From contig NC_009840.1 in assembly GCF_000018065.1 (NCBI RefSeq), forward strand, positions 124,001 to 188,000: 64,000 nucleotides of DNA. The letters are read 5' to 3'. Below the pieces are notes generated by a model. It had not been told where the DNA came from. It saw nothing but the letters and a program-made list of their open reading frames with translations, and did no database searches. The DNA comes from Prochlorococcus marinus str. MIT 9215. Lineage in GTDB: Bacteria > Cyanobacteriota > Cyanobacteriia > PCC-6307 > Cyanobiaceae. Positions within the stretch are counted from its first letter, which is position 1; each line of letters opens with the position of its first letter. Positions 17,023-27,455 of the stretch are shown piece by piece. Both the position numbers and the translations under genes were made by a program.

Positions 17023-17074
17023 AACATATTGCGTCAAATTTATGTTTGACTTATATAAGTAACTAAAAACTCTT

Positions 17075-18082
17075 TTGGAAGAAATAAAGTTTAATCAAAT
17101 TGGGGTCTCATTTAAAGGAAGTGGAAGTTATGTGCCTGACCAAATACTAACTAATGAAGAAATCAGCCAAAAGGTAGATACGAGTGATGAATGGATAAAA
17201 TCTAGAACTGGCATTTCTGAGAGGAGAATTTCCAGGGTGGAAGATAACGTTGCTGATATGGGTTATAAAGCTGCACTAACTGCGATTGAAATGGCTAATT
17301 GGGATATTAAGACAATTGATTTGATTGTTTTAGCTACTTCTACTCCACATGACTTATTTGGTTCTGCGCCCTCTATTCAATCTAAATTAGGCGCCTCTAA
17401 TGCTGTAGCTTTCGATTTAACTGCAGCATGTAGTGGCTTTTTATTCGCCTTAATCACAACATCACAATTTTTAAAAGCGGGTAATTTCAAACGGGCTTTA
17501 GTTGTCGGAGCAGATCAATTATCAAGCTTTGTTGATTGGAACGATAGAAGAAGTTGTATTCTGTTTGGAGATGGTGCGGGCGCATTAGCAATTGAAGCTA
17601 CCAATGAATTTGATAATTTCATCGGTTTTGATATGAGAACTGATGGGGAAAGGGGTTGTTTTCTTAATCTTCCATCAAAAAATAATGAGGATTCAATAAT
17701 CGATAATATTGAATTTTTAAGTGGGGGTTTTTCTCCCATCCAGATGAATGGTCAGGAAGTTTATAAATTTGCAGTTAAAGAAGTTCCAATAATTCTTGAT
17801 AAGTTGTTCAAGAAAACAAATTATAGTTCTGATGAAGTTGATTGGCTTATTTTGCATCAAGCTAATCAAAGAATATTGGATTCTGTAGGAGACAGATTAA
17901 AAATTCCTAGAGAGAAAATTCTTAGTAATTTAGAAAAATATGGCAATACATCAGCCGCAACAATTCCTTTAATGATAGATGAAGCTATAAGAAATCATAG
18001 TATTAAACAAAATGATATTATTGCTACAAGTGGTTTTGGTGCTGGGCTAAGTTGGGGAGCAGCCCTCATTAAATGGGGTTAA
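17075..18082 (+). CDS. fabH: 3-oxoacyl-ACP synthase III
   Basis: This 335-residue enzyme starts each fatty acid by condensing acetyl-CoA with malonyl-ACP. The catalytic triad is visible: C119 in LTAACSGFLFAL, His in WLILHQANQRI and Asn in KYGNTSAATIPL. The N-terminal GSYVPDQILTNEEIS and SDEWIKSRTGI are typical FabH. The start is TTG at 17075, the only start that keeps the conserved N-terminus. It lies between plsX and fabD in a fatty-acid block, 52 bases after plsX. Confidence 0.96.
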   Translation: MEEIKFNQIGVSFKGSGSYVPDQILTNEEISQKVDTSDEWIKSRTGISERRISRVEDNVADMGYKAALTAIEMANWDIKTIDLIVLATSTPHDLFGSAPSIQSKLGASNAVAFDLTAACSGFLFALITTSQFLKAGNFKRALVVGADQLSSFVDWNDRRSCILFGDGAGALAIEATNEFDNFIGFDMRTDGERGCFLNLPSKNNEDSIIDNIEFLSGGFSPIQMNGQEVYKFAVKEVPIILDKLFKKTNYSSDEVDWLILHQANQRILDSVGDRLKIPREKILSNLEKYGNTSAATIPLMIDEAIRNHSIKQNDIIATSGFGAGLSWGAALIKWG

Positions 18083-18100
18083 AAACAAAATAGGGACATT

Positions 18101-18997
18101 ATGACAGTTGCATGGGTATTTCCTGGACAGGGTTCGCAAAAAATTGGCATGGCAAAAAAGATTGAAAATTTGCCAAACACTAAGGAGAGGTTTAGTTATG
18201 CTTCCGATATATTTGGAAGAAATTTATTTGAAATTTGTGAGTTAAATTCTGAATCAAAAAATCCTCTTGATGATTTGAATAATACAAGAAATACACAAAT
18301 TTGTCTTTTTTTAGTTGAATCGATTTTATTAGATGCTTTAAAGGCAAATAATTTCAAACCAAATTATGTCGCTGGGCATAGTCTTGGTGAAATCACGGCA
18401 CTATATTCTGCAGATGTTCTTTCATTCGAAGATTGTGTATTACTAATCAAAGAAAGATCTCAATTAATGGGTAATGCTGGGAAAGGATCTATGGCTGCAG
18501 TAATAGGTTTTGATAGAAAACAGCTTGATTTATTAGTACAAAAAATTGATGATATCGTAATTGCAAATGATAATAGCTCTTCCCAGGTTGTCTTATCTGG
18601 ATCTAATGAAGCATTAGATAATTTATCAAGGGAAATTTCTTGTAAAAGATTCTTGAAATTAAATGTTTCAGGTGCATTTCATTCACCATTTATGAATGAG
18701 CCCTCAGCAAAATTTTCTGAGTATTTAAAACATATTAAATTTAAAAGTCCTTCTTTCCCAGTTATAAGTAATTATGAACCTTCACTTTGTAGCGATCTGA
18801 ATGAGCTCAAAATTAGATTTGAAAATCAAATGTGTAATGGAGTGAGGTGGAGAGAAACTATGGATTTAATGGCAAAAAATAGTGATCTTAATATTGTTGA
18901 AATTGGCCCTTCTAATGTACTTAGTGGTTTAGCAAAAAGACATCTGAAAGATGTAAGAATTGCTCAAGTTTCATCTTCTGATCAACTAACCTATTGA
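18101..18997 (+). CDS. fabD: Malonyl-CoA:ACP transacylase
   Basis: This 298-residue enzyme loads malonyl groups onto acyl carrier protein. Seen are the N-terminal FPGQGSQKIGM, nucleophile S94 in AGHSLGEITA, the RSQLMGNAGKGSMAAV segment with the conserved Arg, and the catalytic His in SGAFHSPFM near residue 203. Length is standard. It lies 18 bases after fabH and 6 bases before plsC on the same strand. Confidence 0.96.
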   Translation: MTVAWVFPGQGSQKIGMAKKIENLPNTKERFSYASDIFGRNLFEICELNSESKNPLDDLNNTRNTQICLFLVESILLDALKANNFKPNYVAGHSLGEITALYSADVLSFEDCVLLIKERSQLMGNAGKGSMAAVIGFDRKQLDLLVQKIDDIVIANDNSSSQVVLSGSNEALDNLSREISCKRFLKLNVSGAFHSPFMNEPSAKFSEYLKHIKFKSPSFPVISNYEPSLCSDLNELKIRFENQMCNGVRWRETMDLMAKNSDLNIVEIGPSNVLSGLAKRHLKDVRIAQVSSSDQLTY

Positions 18998-19003
18998 TTT
19001 CTT

Positions 19004-19624
19004 ATGAAACATGATATTTTTCAAAAATTAATTTATCAATTAGTCAGCAAACTTTTTGTATTACCTATTTATAAATTTGTATTTAAAGGTCAATTAATAG
19101 GTAGAGAAAATATTCCGCAAAAAGATTCTTTCATAATGGTTTCTAATCATGGCTCTTTATTTGACCCTCCTTTGTTAGGTCATGCTCTTGGACGTAATAT
19201 ATCTTTTATGGCCAAGGCGGAGCTTTTTAAAATACCTTTTCTTGGCTTTGTTATCAAGGCTTGTGGAGCTTATCCTGTAAAAAGGGGAATTGCTGATAAA
19301 AATACCATTAGAACAGCATGTAATAAATTATCAAATAACAATTGTATTGGAATTTTTATTGATGGTACTCGTCAAAAAAATGGTCGAGTTAATAAGCCAA
19401 AACAAGGCGCTGCATTATTAGCTTTTAAAAATCAAAAATTATTATTGCCTGTTGCAATAGTTAATTCCCATAGACTAATAAAGTTTAAATTCTGCATTCC
19501 TTTTTTTTCAAAAATAGTTATTAAAGTGGGAAAACCTGTTCAACCGCCACAAAAATCATCAAGAGATGATTTAAATTCTGTGACTATGCTCCTTCAAGAT
19601 AATATTAATAATTTGATAGGTTAA
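19004..19624 (+). CDS. plsC: 1-acyl-sn-glycerol-3-phosphate acyltransferase
   Basis: This 206-residue membrane-associated acyltransferase makes phosphatidic acid from lysophosphatidate. Block I is SNHGSLFDPP (NHx4D) near residue 48. Block II is around FMAKAELFKIPFLGFVIKACGAYPVKRG. Block III is FIDGTRQKNG, in which the usual FPEGTR has Ile and Asp, as in other cyanobacterial members. A hydrophobic N-terminal stretch could anchor it. It ends the plsX-fabH-fabD-plsC series and converges with the TsaB-like gene after 4 bases. Confidence 0.9.
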   Translation: MKHDIFQKLIYQLVSKLFVLPIYKFVFKGQLIGRENIPQKDSFIMVSNHGSLFDPPLLGHALGRNISFMAKAELFKIPFLGFVIKACGAYPVKRGIADKNTIRTACNKLSNNNCIGIFIDGTRQKNGRVNKPKQGAALLAFKNQKLLLPVAIVNSHRLIKFKFCIPFFSKIVIKVGKPVQPPQKSSRDDLNSVTMLLQDNINNLIG

Positions 19625-19628
19625 ACAA

Positions 19629-20282
19629 TTAGTTAATTGGAGAAATAGGGTAAAGAGGTAAAACATTTTTCCATGAATTTACATTTGCACTTAATAAATT
19701 TTTATTTGCTAGATCTAATAATTCTCTTAAATCTTTTTCATCTTCATAATTAGCTTCAAAAAAAAGTTCTTTTCTTGCCAATTCTTGAATAACTTTTGGT
19801 ACAACTATTTCTCTAATGACTAGATCCGCATTTTTTTCTTTCTTATGACAAATCTCATATTTACCTGCAATAAATCCCTTTCGTTTTAATTTTTTGTAAA
19901 TCCAGAATGATTGTTTATTTGTAGAAATATTATTTTTTGATGCAATTCTTTTTGCCATTAATTCAAATGAACTAAAACTATCTATAGGACAATTTATTTG
20001 TTGCGAGATTGTTCTTGCTAAAACTACAATAAGCCTTGAAGCATTAAAATTAGCTGGCCCTATACTTACAGATATTTTATTTAATTTTTGTAAATTTTCT
20101 TTGGATATGAATTTATTAAATTCAATAATCAAGTTGTTGCACAAGTCATTATCAAATTGTTTTATAAATAATTTATCTGAATCAATTTTATTGCTTTTTC
20201 TATATCCAAAGCCAAAAGAATTATCTGTACTATGTATAACTAATATGTTGTAGTTTTTTATTTGTTCAAGATATTGAGTCAT
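19629..20282 (-). CDS. tsaB: TsaB-like protein (tRNA t6A synthesis partner), divergent
   Basis: This 217-residue protein has the fold signature of the YeaZ/TsaB family: an opening beta strand with IHSTDNSFGFGYR (normally IDTST), the INKISVSIGPANFNASRLIVVLARTISQQ block (SxGPGSFTGLRIGxxxAk in classical TsaB), and a following SSFELMA. TsaB is a non-catalytic partner of TsaD in making t6A on ANN-decoding tRNAs. The ATP-type motifs are strongly eroded, as is usual for marine picocyanobacteria. It lies 9 bases after ycf34 on the same strand. Confidence 0.75.
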   Translation of the reverse strand: MTQYLEQIKNYNILVIHSTDNSFGFGYRKSNKIDSDKLFIKQFDNDLCNNLIIEFNKFISKENLQKLNKISVSIGPANFNASRLIVVLARTISQQINCPIDSFSSFELMAKRIASKNNISTNKQSFWIYKKLKRKGFIAGKYEICHKKEKNADLVIREIVVPKVIQELARKELFFEANYEDEKDLRELLDLANKNLLSANVNSWKNVLPLYPISPIN

Positions 20283-20291
20283 CTATTACCT

Positions 20292-20543
20292 TTAAACAGG
20301 TAATTCTAAACCAGGATTAATTTTAGACCACTTTCCATATTCTTCTATAAAACTTCCGCAAGATTGAACATCCCAATCTGTTTTGTAATCACCATTATTA
20401 TCTTTTACTATGGATACGTGTATGTATGGTTTAAGTGCTTTAAAATTAGGTACTTCGCAAATATTATCGACCTCATGATTATTTTCAACATCATGATATG
20501 TCATACATCTATCAACCCATTTACAGTTAATGCAAATGCACAT
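20292..20543 (-). CDS. ycf34: Ycf34 protein
   Basis: With the start at the ATG at 20543 the product has 83 residues and begins MCICINCKWVDRCMTYH, the Ycf34 signature with Cys at 2, 4, 7 and 13. Near the C-terminus WDVQSCGSF supplies another Cys. Ycf34 is a plastid/cyanobacterial protein reported to bind an iron-sulfur cluster and to affect photosynthetic electron transport. A TTG three codons upstream is possible but the ATG matches the family. It diverges from the CCA-adding enzyme gene across 30 bases and is followed by the TsaB-like gene. Confidence 0.9.
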   Translation of the reverse strand: MCICINCKWVDRCMTYHDVENNHEVDNICEVPNFKALKPYIHVSIVKDNNGDYKTDWDVQSCGSFIEEYGKWSKINPGLELPV

Positions 20544-20573
20544 AATAAACAATTAATTTGAAAAAGAAGATTT

Positions 20574-21779
20574 ATGTACACTGATCATACACTAATAATT
20601 AAAGAATTAGAAAGAAGTATAAAATTTAATAATTGGCATTCTATCTTATCTTTCCTACCTACAGGATCCTATTTAGTTGGAGGTTTTATAAGGGATATTA
20701 TTTTGGGAAGAGTCACTGAAGAAGTGGATATTGATATTGTAGTACCCTTAAATGCTATTGAAATTGCGAAAAAAATTTCAGATACTATTGGATCTAAATT
20801 TATAATCTTAGATAAAAAAAGAGAAGTGGTAAGAATTATTCTTAATCAGATATCGATTGATATTGCTAATCAAGTTTCATCCACCATAGAAGGGGATTTG
20901 AGAGCAAGAGACTTTTCGATTAATTCAATTGCTTTTTTATTCGATAAGAAATGTTTGTTTGATCCACTAAACGGCCTTAAAGATCTAGAACTTTCTTTGC
21001 TTAGAACTCATTCGGAAATGAATTTGTTGAATGATCCGTTACGAATATTAAGATGTTTTCGGTTTGTTTCAGAATTAAATTTTAAAATTGATTTAAAATT
21101 AGTCGACTTTATAAAAAAAACTAAAGGGAAATTATATCTTGTTGCCAAAGAGAGGATTAATTATGAAATACATAAAATAGTCAATGGGAGAAATGCCCAC
21201 GAAGCGGTTATTTTGATAAAAAAATTTAATATATTTGGATCTGATGATTTCTATAAAAATTCTTTTTTTTTAGATTTGCAGGAAATTACTTATACGGAAC
21301 TTACAAAGAGCGAAAAGGAGAAATTGTTACCATTATTTTTTATATCCCAAATTTTAGATGAACTATCTTTAGAGAGATTTAAATTTAGTAGAGCTGAAAT
21401 TGCAAAAATTAAGTTATTACGAAAATGGCACTTTTTCTTAAAGAAAAAAAAGATCACCCAATTAACTGAATCAGAAAGATTTGGATTACATAAAGAGTTA
21501 GAGATGTTTCTTCCATCTTTTATTTTTTATTTACCTCAAAACTTAAGATTAGATTGGCTGCATAGATGGCGCAACAAGGACGATAAATTATTTCATCCTT
21601 CAAACTTACTTAATGGTGACGTAATCAAAAAAAATTTAAAAATAAAGGATGGGCCTATCTTAGGAGAGCTTTTAAAGTATCTTTCCAAGGAACTAGCATA
21701 TAAGAGATTAAATAATTTTGATGAAGCTATTTATAAAGCAAAGCGATGGATTGAACAAAATGCGCCAAAATGTGATTAA
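20574..21779 (+). CDS. CCA tRNA nucleotidyltransferase / poly(A) polymerase family
   Basis: This 401-residue class II nucleotidyltransferase has GSYLVGGFIRDIILGR and the metal-binding DIDIVV (residues about 29-58), the ARDFSINSIAF block and DPLNGLKDL. Further downstream is the LLRTHSEMNLLNDPLRILRCFRF section that forms the nucleotide-recognition neck. The substrate is most likely tRNA 3' ends, since the tRNA-Asn gene in this window lacks an encoded CCA. Cyanobacteria can split C- and A-adding activities, so exact specificity is open. A short inverted repeat (21804-21817) follows the stop. Confidence 0.87.
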   Translation: MYTDHTLIIKELERSIKFNNWHSILSFLPTGSYLVGGFIRDIILGRVTEEVDIDIVVPLNAIEIAKKISDTIGSKFIILDKKREVVRIILNQISIDIANQVSSTIEGDLRARDFSINSIAFLFDKKCLFDPLNGLKDLELSLLRTHSEMNLLNDPLRILRCFRFVSELNFKIDLKLVDFIKKTKGKLYLVAKERINYEIHKIVNGRNAHEAVILIKKFNIFGSDDFYKNSFFLDLQEITYTELTKSEKEKLLPLFFISQILDELSLERFKFSRAEIAKIKLLRKWHFFLKKKKITQLTESERFGLHKELEMFLPSFIFYLPQNLRLDWLHRWRNKDDKLFHPSNLLNGDVIKKNLKIKDGPILGELLKYLSKELAYKRLNNFDEAIYKAKRWIEQNAPKCD

Positions 21780-21803
21780 ATACACATAGCTTAGTTTTGT
21801 TTA

Positions 21804-21817
21804 GAAGTTCAGACTTC
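21804..21817 (+). terminator. Weak hairpin after the CCA-adding enzyme gene
   Basis: GAAGT and ACTTC pair around TCAG, followed by AAAATCATTTTTA. The stem is only 5 pairs and the T run is short, so it is a weak or partial terminator between the nucleotidyltransferase and RNA-binding-protein genes. Confidence 0.3.
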
Positions 21818-21837
21818 AAAATCATTTTTAAAAATTT

Positions 21838-22257
21838 ATGAGCATTCGCATTTACATTGGAAATTTACCACAAGGATTTAATCCAAAAGAATTTGATACA
21901 CTTTTAAAGTCAGTTTCTGATTCGATTAGATTTAAAGCAGTTCTAGATAAGGAAACTAAGGAGTGCAGGGGTTTTGGTTTTGCAACAACTAATAATGAAG
22001 ATAATGCTAATTTATTAATTCAAAAGTTGAATGGTTTTGAATTTAATGGTTCTAAATTAAGAGTTGAGCTATCAGAAAAGAAAGACTCTAATTCAAGCAA
22101 AAGAAATAGTGGAAAATTAAATAAGAATAAAAAGAAAAAAGACTTTAAGAAAATTGTCCATAGTGATGCACCTAACTTGGAAGCTCCTGATCCAAGATGG
22201 GCTGGAGAATTATCTAAATTAAAAGATTTGTTAGCTAATCAGAAGACGCCTGCTTAA
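21838..22257 (+). CDS. RNA-binding protein (single RRM)
   Basis: This 139-residue protein has one RNA recognition motif at residues 2-80, with RNP2 IYIGNLP at the start and RNP1 as CRGFGFATT near residue 46. The tail is Lys/Ser/Asn-rich (KKDSNSSKRNSGKLNKNKKKK), followed by a conserved-looking acidic/Trp end (LEAPDPRWAGELSKLKDLL). Cyanobacterial Rbp proteins of this type respond to cold and bind mRNA. The gene converges with crtB, whose stop is on the very next base. Confidence 0.9.
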   Translation: MSIRIYIGNLPQGFNPKEFDTLLKSVSDSIRFKAVLDKETKECRGFGFATTNNEDNANLLIQKLNGFEFNGSKLRVELSEKKDSNSSKRNSGKLNKNKKKKDFKKIVHSDAPNLEAPDPRWAGELSKLKDLLANQKTPA

Positions 22258-23166
22258 TTATTTAATGCGAGAAATTAAAAAAGATATTGGAATCTCAAGA
22301 GCTTTTACTGAATTTTTTACAAAAGCCCTATTGTTAAAAACATCATAATCTAACCTTTCAATAGAATCTAATATTCCTCTGTAAAGACGTAAAGATGTCC
22401 ATACTGGCCATCTTGCGTCAGAAGATAGCCACTTAATGCCATCCTCAGACTTTTGGAACCATTCGCGAGCCCTTGTTAATTGAAAATTCATTAGTGCTTT
22501 CCACTGCTTGTTTATTTTCCCTTTTAAAAGTTCTTCTTCAGAATAATTATATTTTTCAATATCCTCTTGGGGGAGATAAATTCTTCCTCTGTGTCTATCT
22601 TCTCCCACATCCCTCAATATATTTGTTAATTGATTCGCAATACCTAGCGCGATGGCTGCTTCAGAGGGGTCAGGCATAGCACTCCATGGGGCTGTCGTAT
22701 AAGCGCTATCAATCCCCATCACATTCTGAGTCATTAAGCCAACAGTCCCTGCGACTCTATAACAATAGAGTTTTAATTCATCAAAATCTTTGTATCTAAA
22801 TTTATTCAGATCCATTCTCTGGCCATCTATCATATCTAGATAAGGTTGAATACTTTGAGGATATTTCTCGATGGTATCTAATAAAACTGAGTCAAGTTCA
22901 GATTTAATATTCCCTTTAAAAACATTTTTAGTATTTTCTTCCCATTCATCTAAATTGTCTGAAAGCTCATCTTTCGATTTAGTTGATGCTTCTACGCTAT
23001 CCATTATTTCATCTGTTCTTCTGCACCACACATAAATAGCCCAAATAGCTCTTCTTTTTTCTTGAGGTAATAATAGAGTTCCCAAGTAAAAGGTTTTGGC
23101 CCATTGTTGAGTTTCTTTTCGGCATATCTCGTATGCTTGATCTAGTTGAGAAATTGAATTTTTCAA
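22258..23166 (-). CDS. crtB: Phytoene synthase
   Basis: This 302-residue enzyme condenses two geranylgeranyl diphosphates to phytoene, the first committed carotenoid step. The aspartate-rich motifs are RRTDEIMD (about residue 50) and NILRDVGEDRHRGRIYLPQED (about 185-205). AKTFYLGTLLLP near the N-terminus and AGTVGLMTQNVMG in the middle are also typical. It is downstream of pds on the same strand with a 34-base gap, the usual cyanobacterial pds-crtB order, and converges with the RNA-binding-protein gene with no spacing. Confidence 0.96.
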   Translation of the reverse strand: MKNSISQLDQAYEICRKETQQWAKTFYLGTLLLPQEKRRAIWAIYVWCRRTDEIMDSVEASTKSKDELSDNLDEWEENTKNVFKGNIKSELDSVLLDTIEKYPQSIQPYLDMIDGQRMDLNKFRYKDFDELKLYCYRVAGTVGLMTQNVMGIDSAYTTAPWSAMPDPSEAAIALGIANQLTNILRDVGEDRHRGRIYLPQEDIEKYNYSEEELLKGKINKQWKALMNFQLTRAREWFQKSEDGIKWLSSDARWPVWTSLRLYRGILDSIERLDYDVFNNRAFVKNSVKALEIPISFLISRIK

Positions 23167-23200
23167 AAAGTTTTAGCTGAATTTAACAATTTTGTAAATG

Positions 23201-24643
<1,443 letters not shown>

Positions 24644-24691
24644 TTAAAGTTAGAACATAATAGTTTTTTTCGTTGATTATTTAGTAAAATT

Positions 24692-25039
24692 ATGGAAAAA
24701 ATGCTTCTAAAATCGACTACTAGACATGTAAGAATTTTTACTGCCGAAGTTGTTGATAAGGAATTACAATTTCATCCCAACAAACTAACTCTTGATTTAG
24801 ATCCTGATAACGAATTTATTTGGAATGAGGATTCTCTAAAGAAAATAAATCAAAAATTTAAAGAGTTAATAAATGAGAGAGCAGGAAGGGATTTAGATGA
24901 TTACGAACTTCGAAAAATAGGATCAGAAGTCGAAGGCTTAATAAAATTTTTGCTACAAAATGGTGAGTTAAGTTATAACCCTGATTGTAGAGTCATGAAT
25001 TATTCAATGGGTTTACCAAAAACAAATGAATTATTGTGA
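24692..25039 (+). CDS. ndhM: NAD(P)H-quinone oxidoreductase subunit M
   Basis: This 115-residue peripheral subunit of cyanobacterial NDH-1 is recognised from [16 protein letters not shown], the [13 protein letters not shown] block, [16 protein letters not shown] and the ending [14 protein letters not shown]. It is soluble, with no membrane spans. ATG 24692 and ATG 24701 are both possible starts. Its last bases overlap the GTG start of the DUF3172 gene, suggesting co-translation, and it is divergent from pds. Confidence 0.95.
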   Translation: MEKMLLKSTTRHVRIFTAEVVDKELQFHPNKLTLDLDPDNEFIWNEDSLKKINQKFKELINERAGRDLDDYELRKIGSEVEGLIKFLLQNGELSYNPDCRVMNYSMGLPKTNELL

Positions 25040-25659
25040 ATAGATCATCCTCAAACAGAAGGCCAAGGAGAGGCTCAAATAGAAATTATTATCCTCCTAA
25101 TCCAAGAGACATGGATTTGTACGGACAAAGAAATGCTAGACTCCCTGCTTCTTCTGAGCAAAATATCAATTTCAACACAGGAACCATTGCCGTCCTTGCA
25201 GGAGTACTAATTTTGGGAGTTGGTATTGGGAGCGCAATTACCAGCACAACAGACGGCGGACAGGGCAATATAGCTAGTCAACAACAATTAGATATGGCTG
25301 TTCCAGACCCTGAATTTTGTAGACAGTGGGGAGCTAGTGCTTTTGTTATTGATGTTGAAATGTATACAACCCTAAATCCATCTACGAGCTTTGTAACGCA
25401 ACCAGCTCTTCAGCCAGGTTGTGTTATTAGAAGAGAGAATTGGACAGTTTTACAAAAACAGGGCGCAATTAGTAATGAAGATGTAAGAGAATGTAAACAA
25501 AGGATGAATACTTTTGCTTATATTGGATCTATAAGAGATAAGCCAATAGTAAAGTGCGTTTATCAGACTGATGTAAATGAAAATAAATTTATAATTAAAG
25601 GCGATGGACAAGCCGAAGACGGAGGAGTAGGTATTAACAAAGAAGCAATACAGTTTTGA
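25036..25659 (+). CDS. DUF3172-type membrane-anchored protein
   Basis: This 207-residue protein of unknown function is found across cyanobacteria. Residues 1-45 are basic, Arg/Asn/Pro-rich and disordered ([13 protein letters not shown]). One hydrophobic segment follows at about 50-70 ([20 protein letters not shown]). The rest is a soluble domain with four Cys residues ([24 protein letters not shown]), suggestive of two disulfides or a cofactor outside the cytoplasm. The start is GTG, overlapping the ndhM stop by 4 bases. It converges with rbcR. I infer a single-pass protein with a lumenal or periplasmic domain. Confidence 0.8.
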   Translation: MNRSSSNRRPRRGSNRNYYPPNPRDMDLYGQRNARLPASSEQNINFNTGTIAVLAGVLILGVGIGSAITSTTDGGQGNIASQQQLDMAVPDPEFCRQWGASAFVIDVEMYTTLNPSTSFVTQPALQPGCVIRRENWTVLQKQGAISNEDVRECKQRMNTFAYIGSIRDKPIVKCVYQTDVNENKFIIKGDGQAEDGGVGINKEAIQF

Positions 25660-25665
25660 TCAAAA

Positions 25666-26610
25666 TTATTTATGCCTTAAAGGGCTTTCTAAACTAGCAA
25701 ATTGAGGCAAAATATTTTTCTTAAAGACTTCAGAGGCTCTTGATGTATACCTTGAAGGATTAGTAATTAATTTAAGTTCTCTTTTAACCTCTAAGTCAGC
25801 TACGAATGCTTTGATGATTGTTCCAGCCGATAATTCTCTCTCAATAGAAACAACAGGCAAAAAGGAAGCTCCTAAACCTGATTGAACAGCATTCTTAATT
25901 GCTTCAAGGGAGTTAAGTTCCATCTCAATTTTTAATCTTTGAATATCAAGCCCAGAATCTTGAAGAAGTTTGTCAACAACTTTTCTTGTTGTAGATTGAG
26001 AATCTAATGTTACAAAATTTAATTTGTATAAGTCTTCTTTTAATAGCTCTTTTTTGATCGCAAGTGGATTTTTAGGAGGTAAAACTAATGCCAATTCATC
26101 TGTGGCATATGGAATTACTTGTAGCAAATTTTCCAACTCTCCAGGTAATTGTCCGCCAATAATGGCTAAGTCGATTTGTCCATTTGCGACACTCCAACCA
26201 GTTCTTCTAGTGCTATGAACTTGAAGTTGAACAGATACATCAGGGTATTTTTGTCTAAATAGTCCTATCATTCTGGGCATTAAATAGGTTCCCGTTGTTT
26301 GGCTGGCTCCAATGACAAGAGTTCCACCTTTTAAGCTATTTAAATCTTCAATAGCTTTGCAAGCTTCGTCGCATTGATTCAAAATTCTTTCGCAATATTC
26401 AAGCAATAGTCTCCCTGCTTCAGTCAATAGAGCCTTCCTACCACCTCTGTCGAAAATTGTAATCTCAAGTTGTTTTTCTAGATTTTGTATTTGTAAACTA
26501 ACTGCAGGTTGGGTTACATATAAAATATCTGCAGCTTTTTTAAAACTTCCTTGAGCTGCAATAGCTTTAAGTATTCTTAATTGGTCGAGTGTAAATGGTA
26601 ATTCTGGCAT
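25666..26610 (-). CDS. rbcR: LysR-type regulator RbcR
   Basis: This 314-residue LysR-family regulator has an N-terminal winged helix (residues 4-65: [38 protein letters not shown]). An effector-binding domain follows ([30 protein letters not shown]). The text matches the cyanobacterial/red-plastid RbcR (Ycf30) that activates RuBisCO and other carbon-assimilation genes, sensing Calvin-cycle metabolites. No rbcL or carboxysome gene is in the window, so it acts in trans. It is divergent from the Z-ISO-like gene across 83 bases. Confidence 0.88.
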   Translation of the reverse strand: MPELPFTLDQLRILKAIAAQGSFKKAADILYVTQPAVSLQIQNLEKQLEITIFDRGGRKALLTEAGRLLLEYCERILNQCDEACKAIEDLNSLKGGTLVIGASQTTGTYLMPRMIGLFRQKYPDVSVQLQVHSTRRTGWSVANGQIDLAIIGGQLPGELENLLQVIPYATDELALVLPPKNPLAIKKELLKEDLYKLNFVTLDSQSTTRKVVDKLLQDSGLDIQRLKIEMELNSLEAIKNAVQSGLGASFLPVVSIERELSAGTIIKAFVADLEVKRELKLITNPSRYTSRASEVFKKNILPQFASLESPLRHK

Positions 26611-26693
26611 CTATTATGCCTACGATTAATTATAATTCTAATGCTTTGATGCATTCTTGTTAAGAACAAAAATTATTTGAACAAATTTAATAT

Positions 26694-27422
26694 ATGGAGA
26701 CTCATCAAACTTCCCTGATAATCTTAATCTTAATTTTTATTTTTGCGGTAATTCATAGTGGTGGAGCAGCTTTACGAATTAAAGCAGAATCTATTATGGG
26801 TCCGCGGTTATGGCGGTTATGTTTTGTTTTTTTAAGTTTGCCATCTGCAATTATCTTGATTAGTTATTTTTTAGCTCATAGATATGATGGAATCAGATTA
26901 TGGAATTTACAGGGTAATAATTTCGTTTTTATGATAGTTTGGTTCTTAACTGCAATAAGTTTTTTATTTTTATATCCCGCCACTTATAATTTGCTAGAAA
27001 TTCCGTCGGTTTTAAAACCTAAAGTACGAATTTATGGAACTGGGATAATGAGAATTACAAGGCACCCACAAGCTTTTGGCCAAATAATTTGGTGTTTTGC
27101 TCATACTTTATGGATTGGTACATCATTCACATTAATAACTTCTATTGGCTTAATTTTGCATCATCTTTTTGCAATATGGCATGGCGATAGGAGATTAGCA
27201 GATAGATTTGGGGAAGAATTTGAAAATTTCAAAAAAAATACTTCCATAATCCCTTTTATGGCAATACTTGAAGGAAGGCAAGAGTTTAAGATTAGAGAAT
27301 TTTTTAGGCTATCTCAACTTGGAATATTGATTGCAATAGGAGTACTTTGGTGGTCGCATCGGTATATTAATATTGCTGTAAAAACATTTAATTCATCATT
27401 TATGTCTGAATTTTTCAATTGA
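26694..27422 (+). CDS. Z-ISO-like 15-cis-zeta-carotene isomerase (NnrU family)
   Basis: This 242-residue integral membrane protein has about six hydrophobic helices. It belongs to the NnrU-type family that includes plant Z-ISO. Conserved histidines include H21 (VIHSGGAALR), H124 (RHPQ), H137 (CFAHTLWIG), H156/H157 (LILHHLF) and H163 (WHGDRRL). The run GDRRLADRFGEEFE followed by IPFMAILEGRQ is shared with plant Z-ISO as I remember it. Z-ISO is a heme b protein that isomerises the 15-cis bond of zeta-carotene between phytoene desaturase and zeta-carotene desaturase. The proximity of pds and crtB (about 2-4 kb away) supports this. A generic NnrU protein is the alternative. Confidence 0.8.
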   Translation: METHQTSLIILILIFIFAVIHSGGAALRIKAESIMGPRLWRLCFVFLSLPSAIILISYFLAHRYDGIRLWNLQGNNFVFMIVWFLTAISFLFLYPATYNLLEIPSVLKPKVRIYGTGIMRITRHPQAFGQIIWCFAHTLWIGTSFTLITSIGLILHHLFAIWHGDRRLADRFGEEFENFKKNTSIIPFMAILEGRQEFKIREFFRLSQLGILIAIGVLWWSHRYINIAVKTFNSSFMSEFFN

Positions 27423-27455
27423 CAGTTTAAAATCGAATAATAAGTTCTTTAAAAC

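Noticed and set aside
20364-20561. 65-codon plus-strand frame antisense to ycf34
   Set aside because: The minus strand reads as Ycf34 with its cysteine signature; the plus frame is hydrophobic by complementarity.
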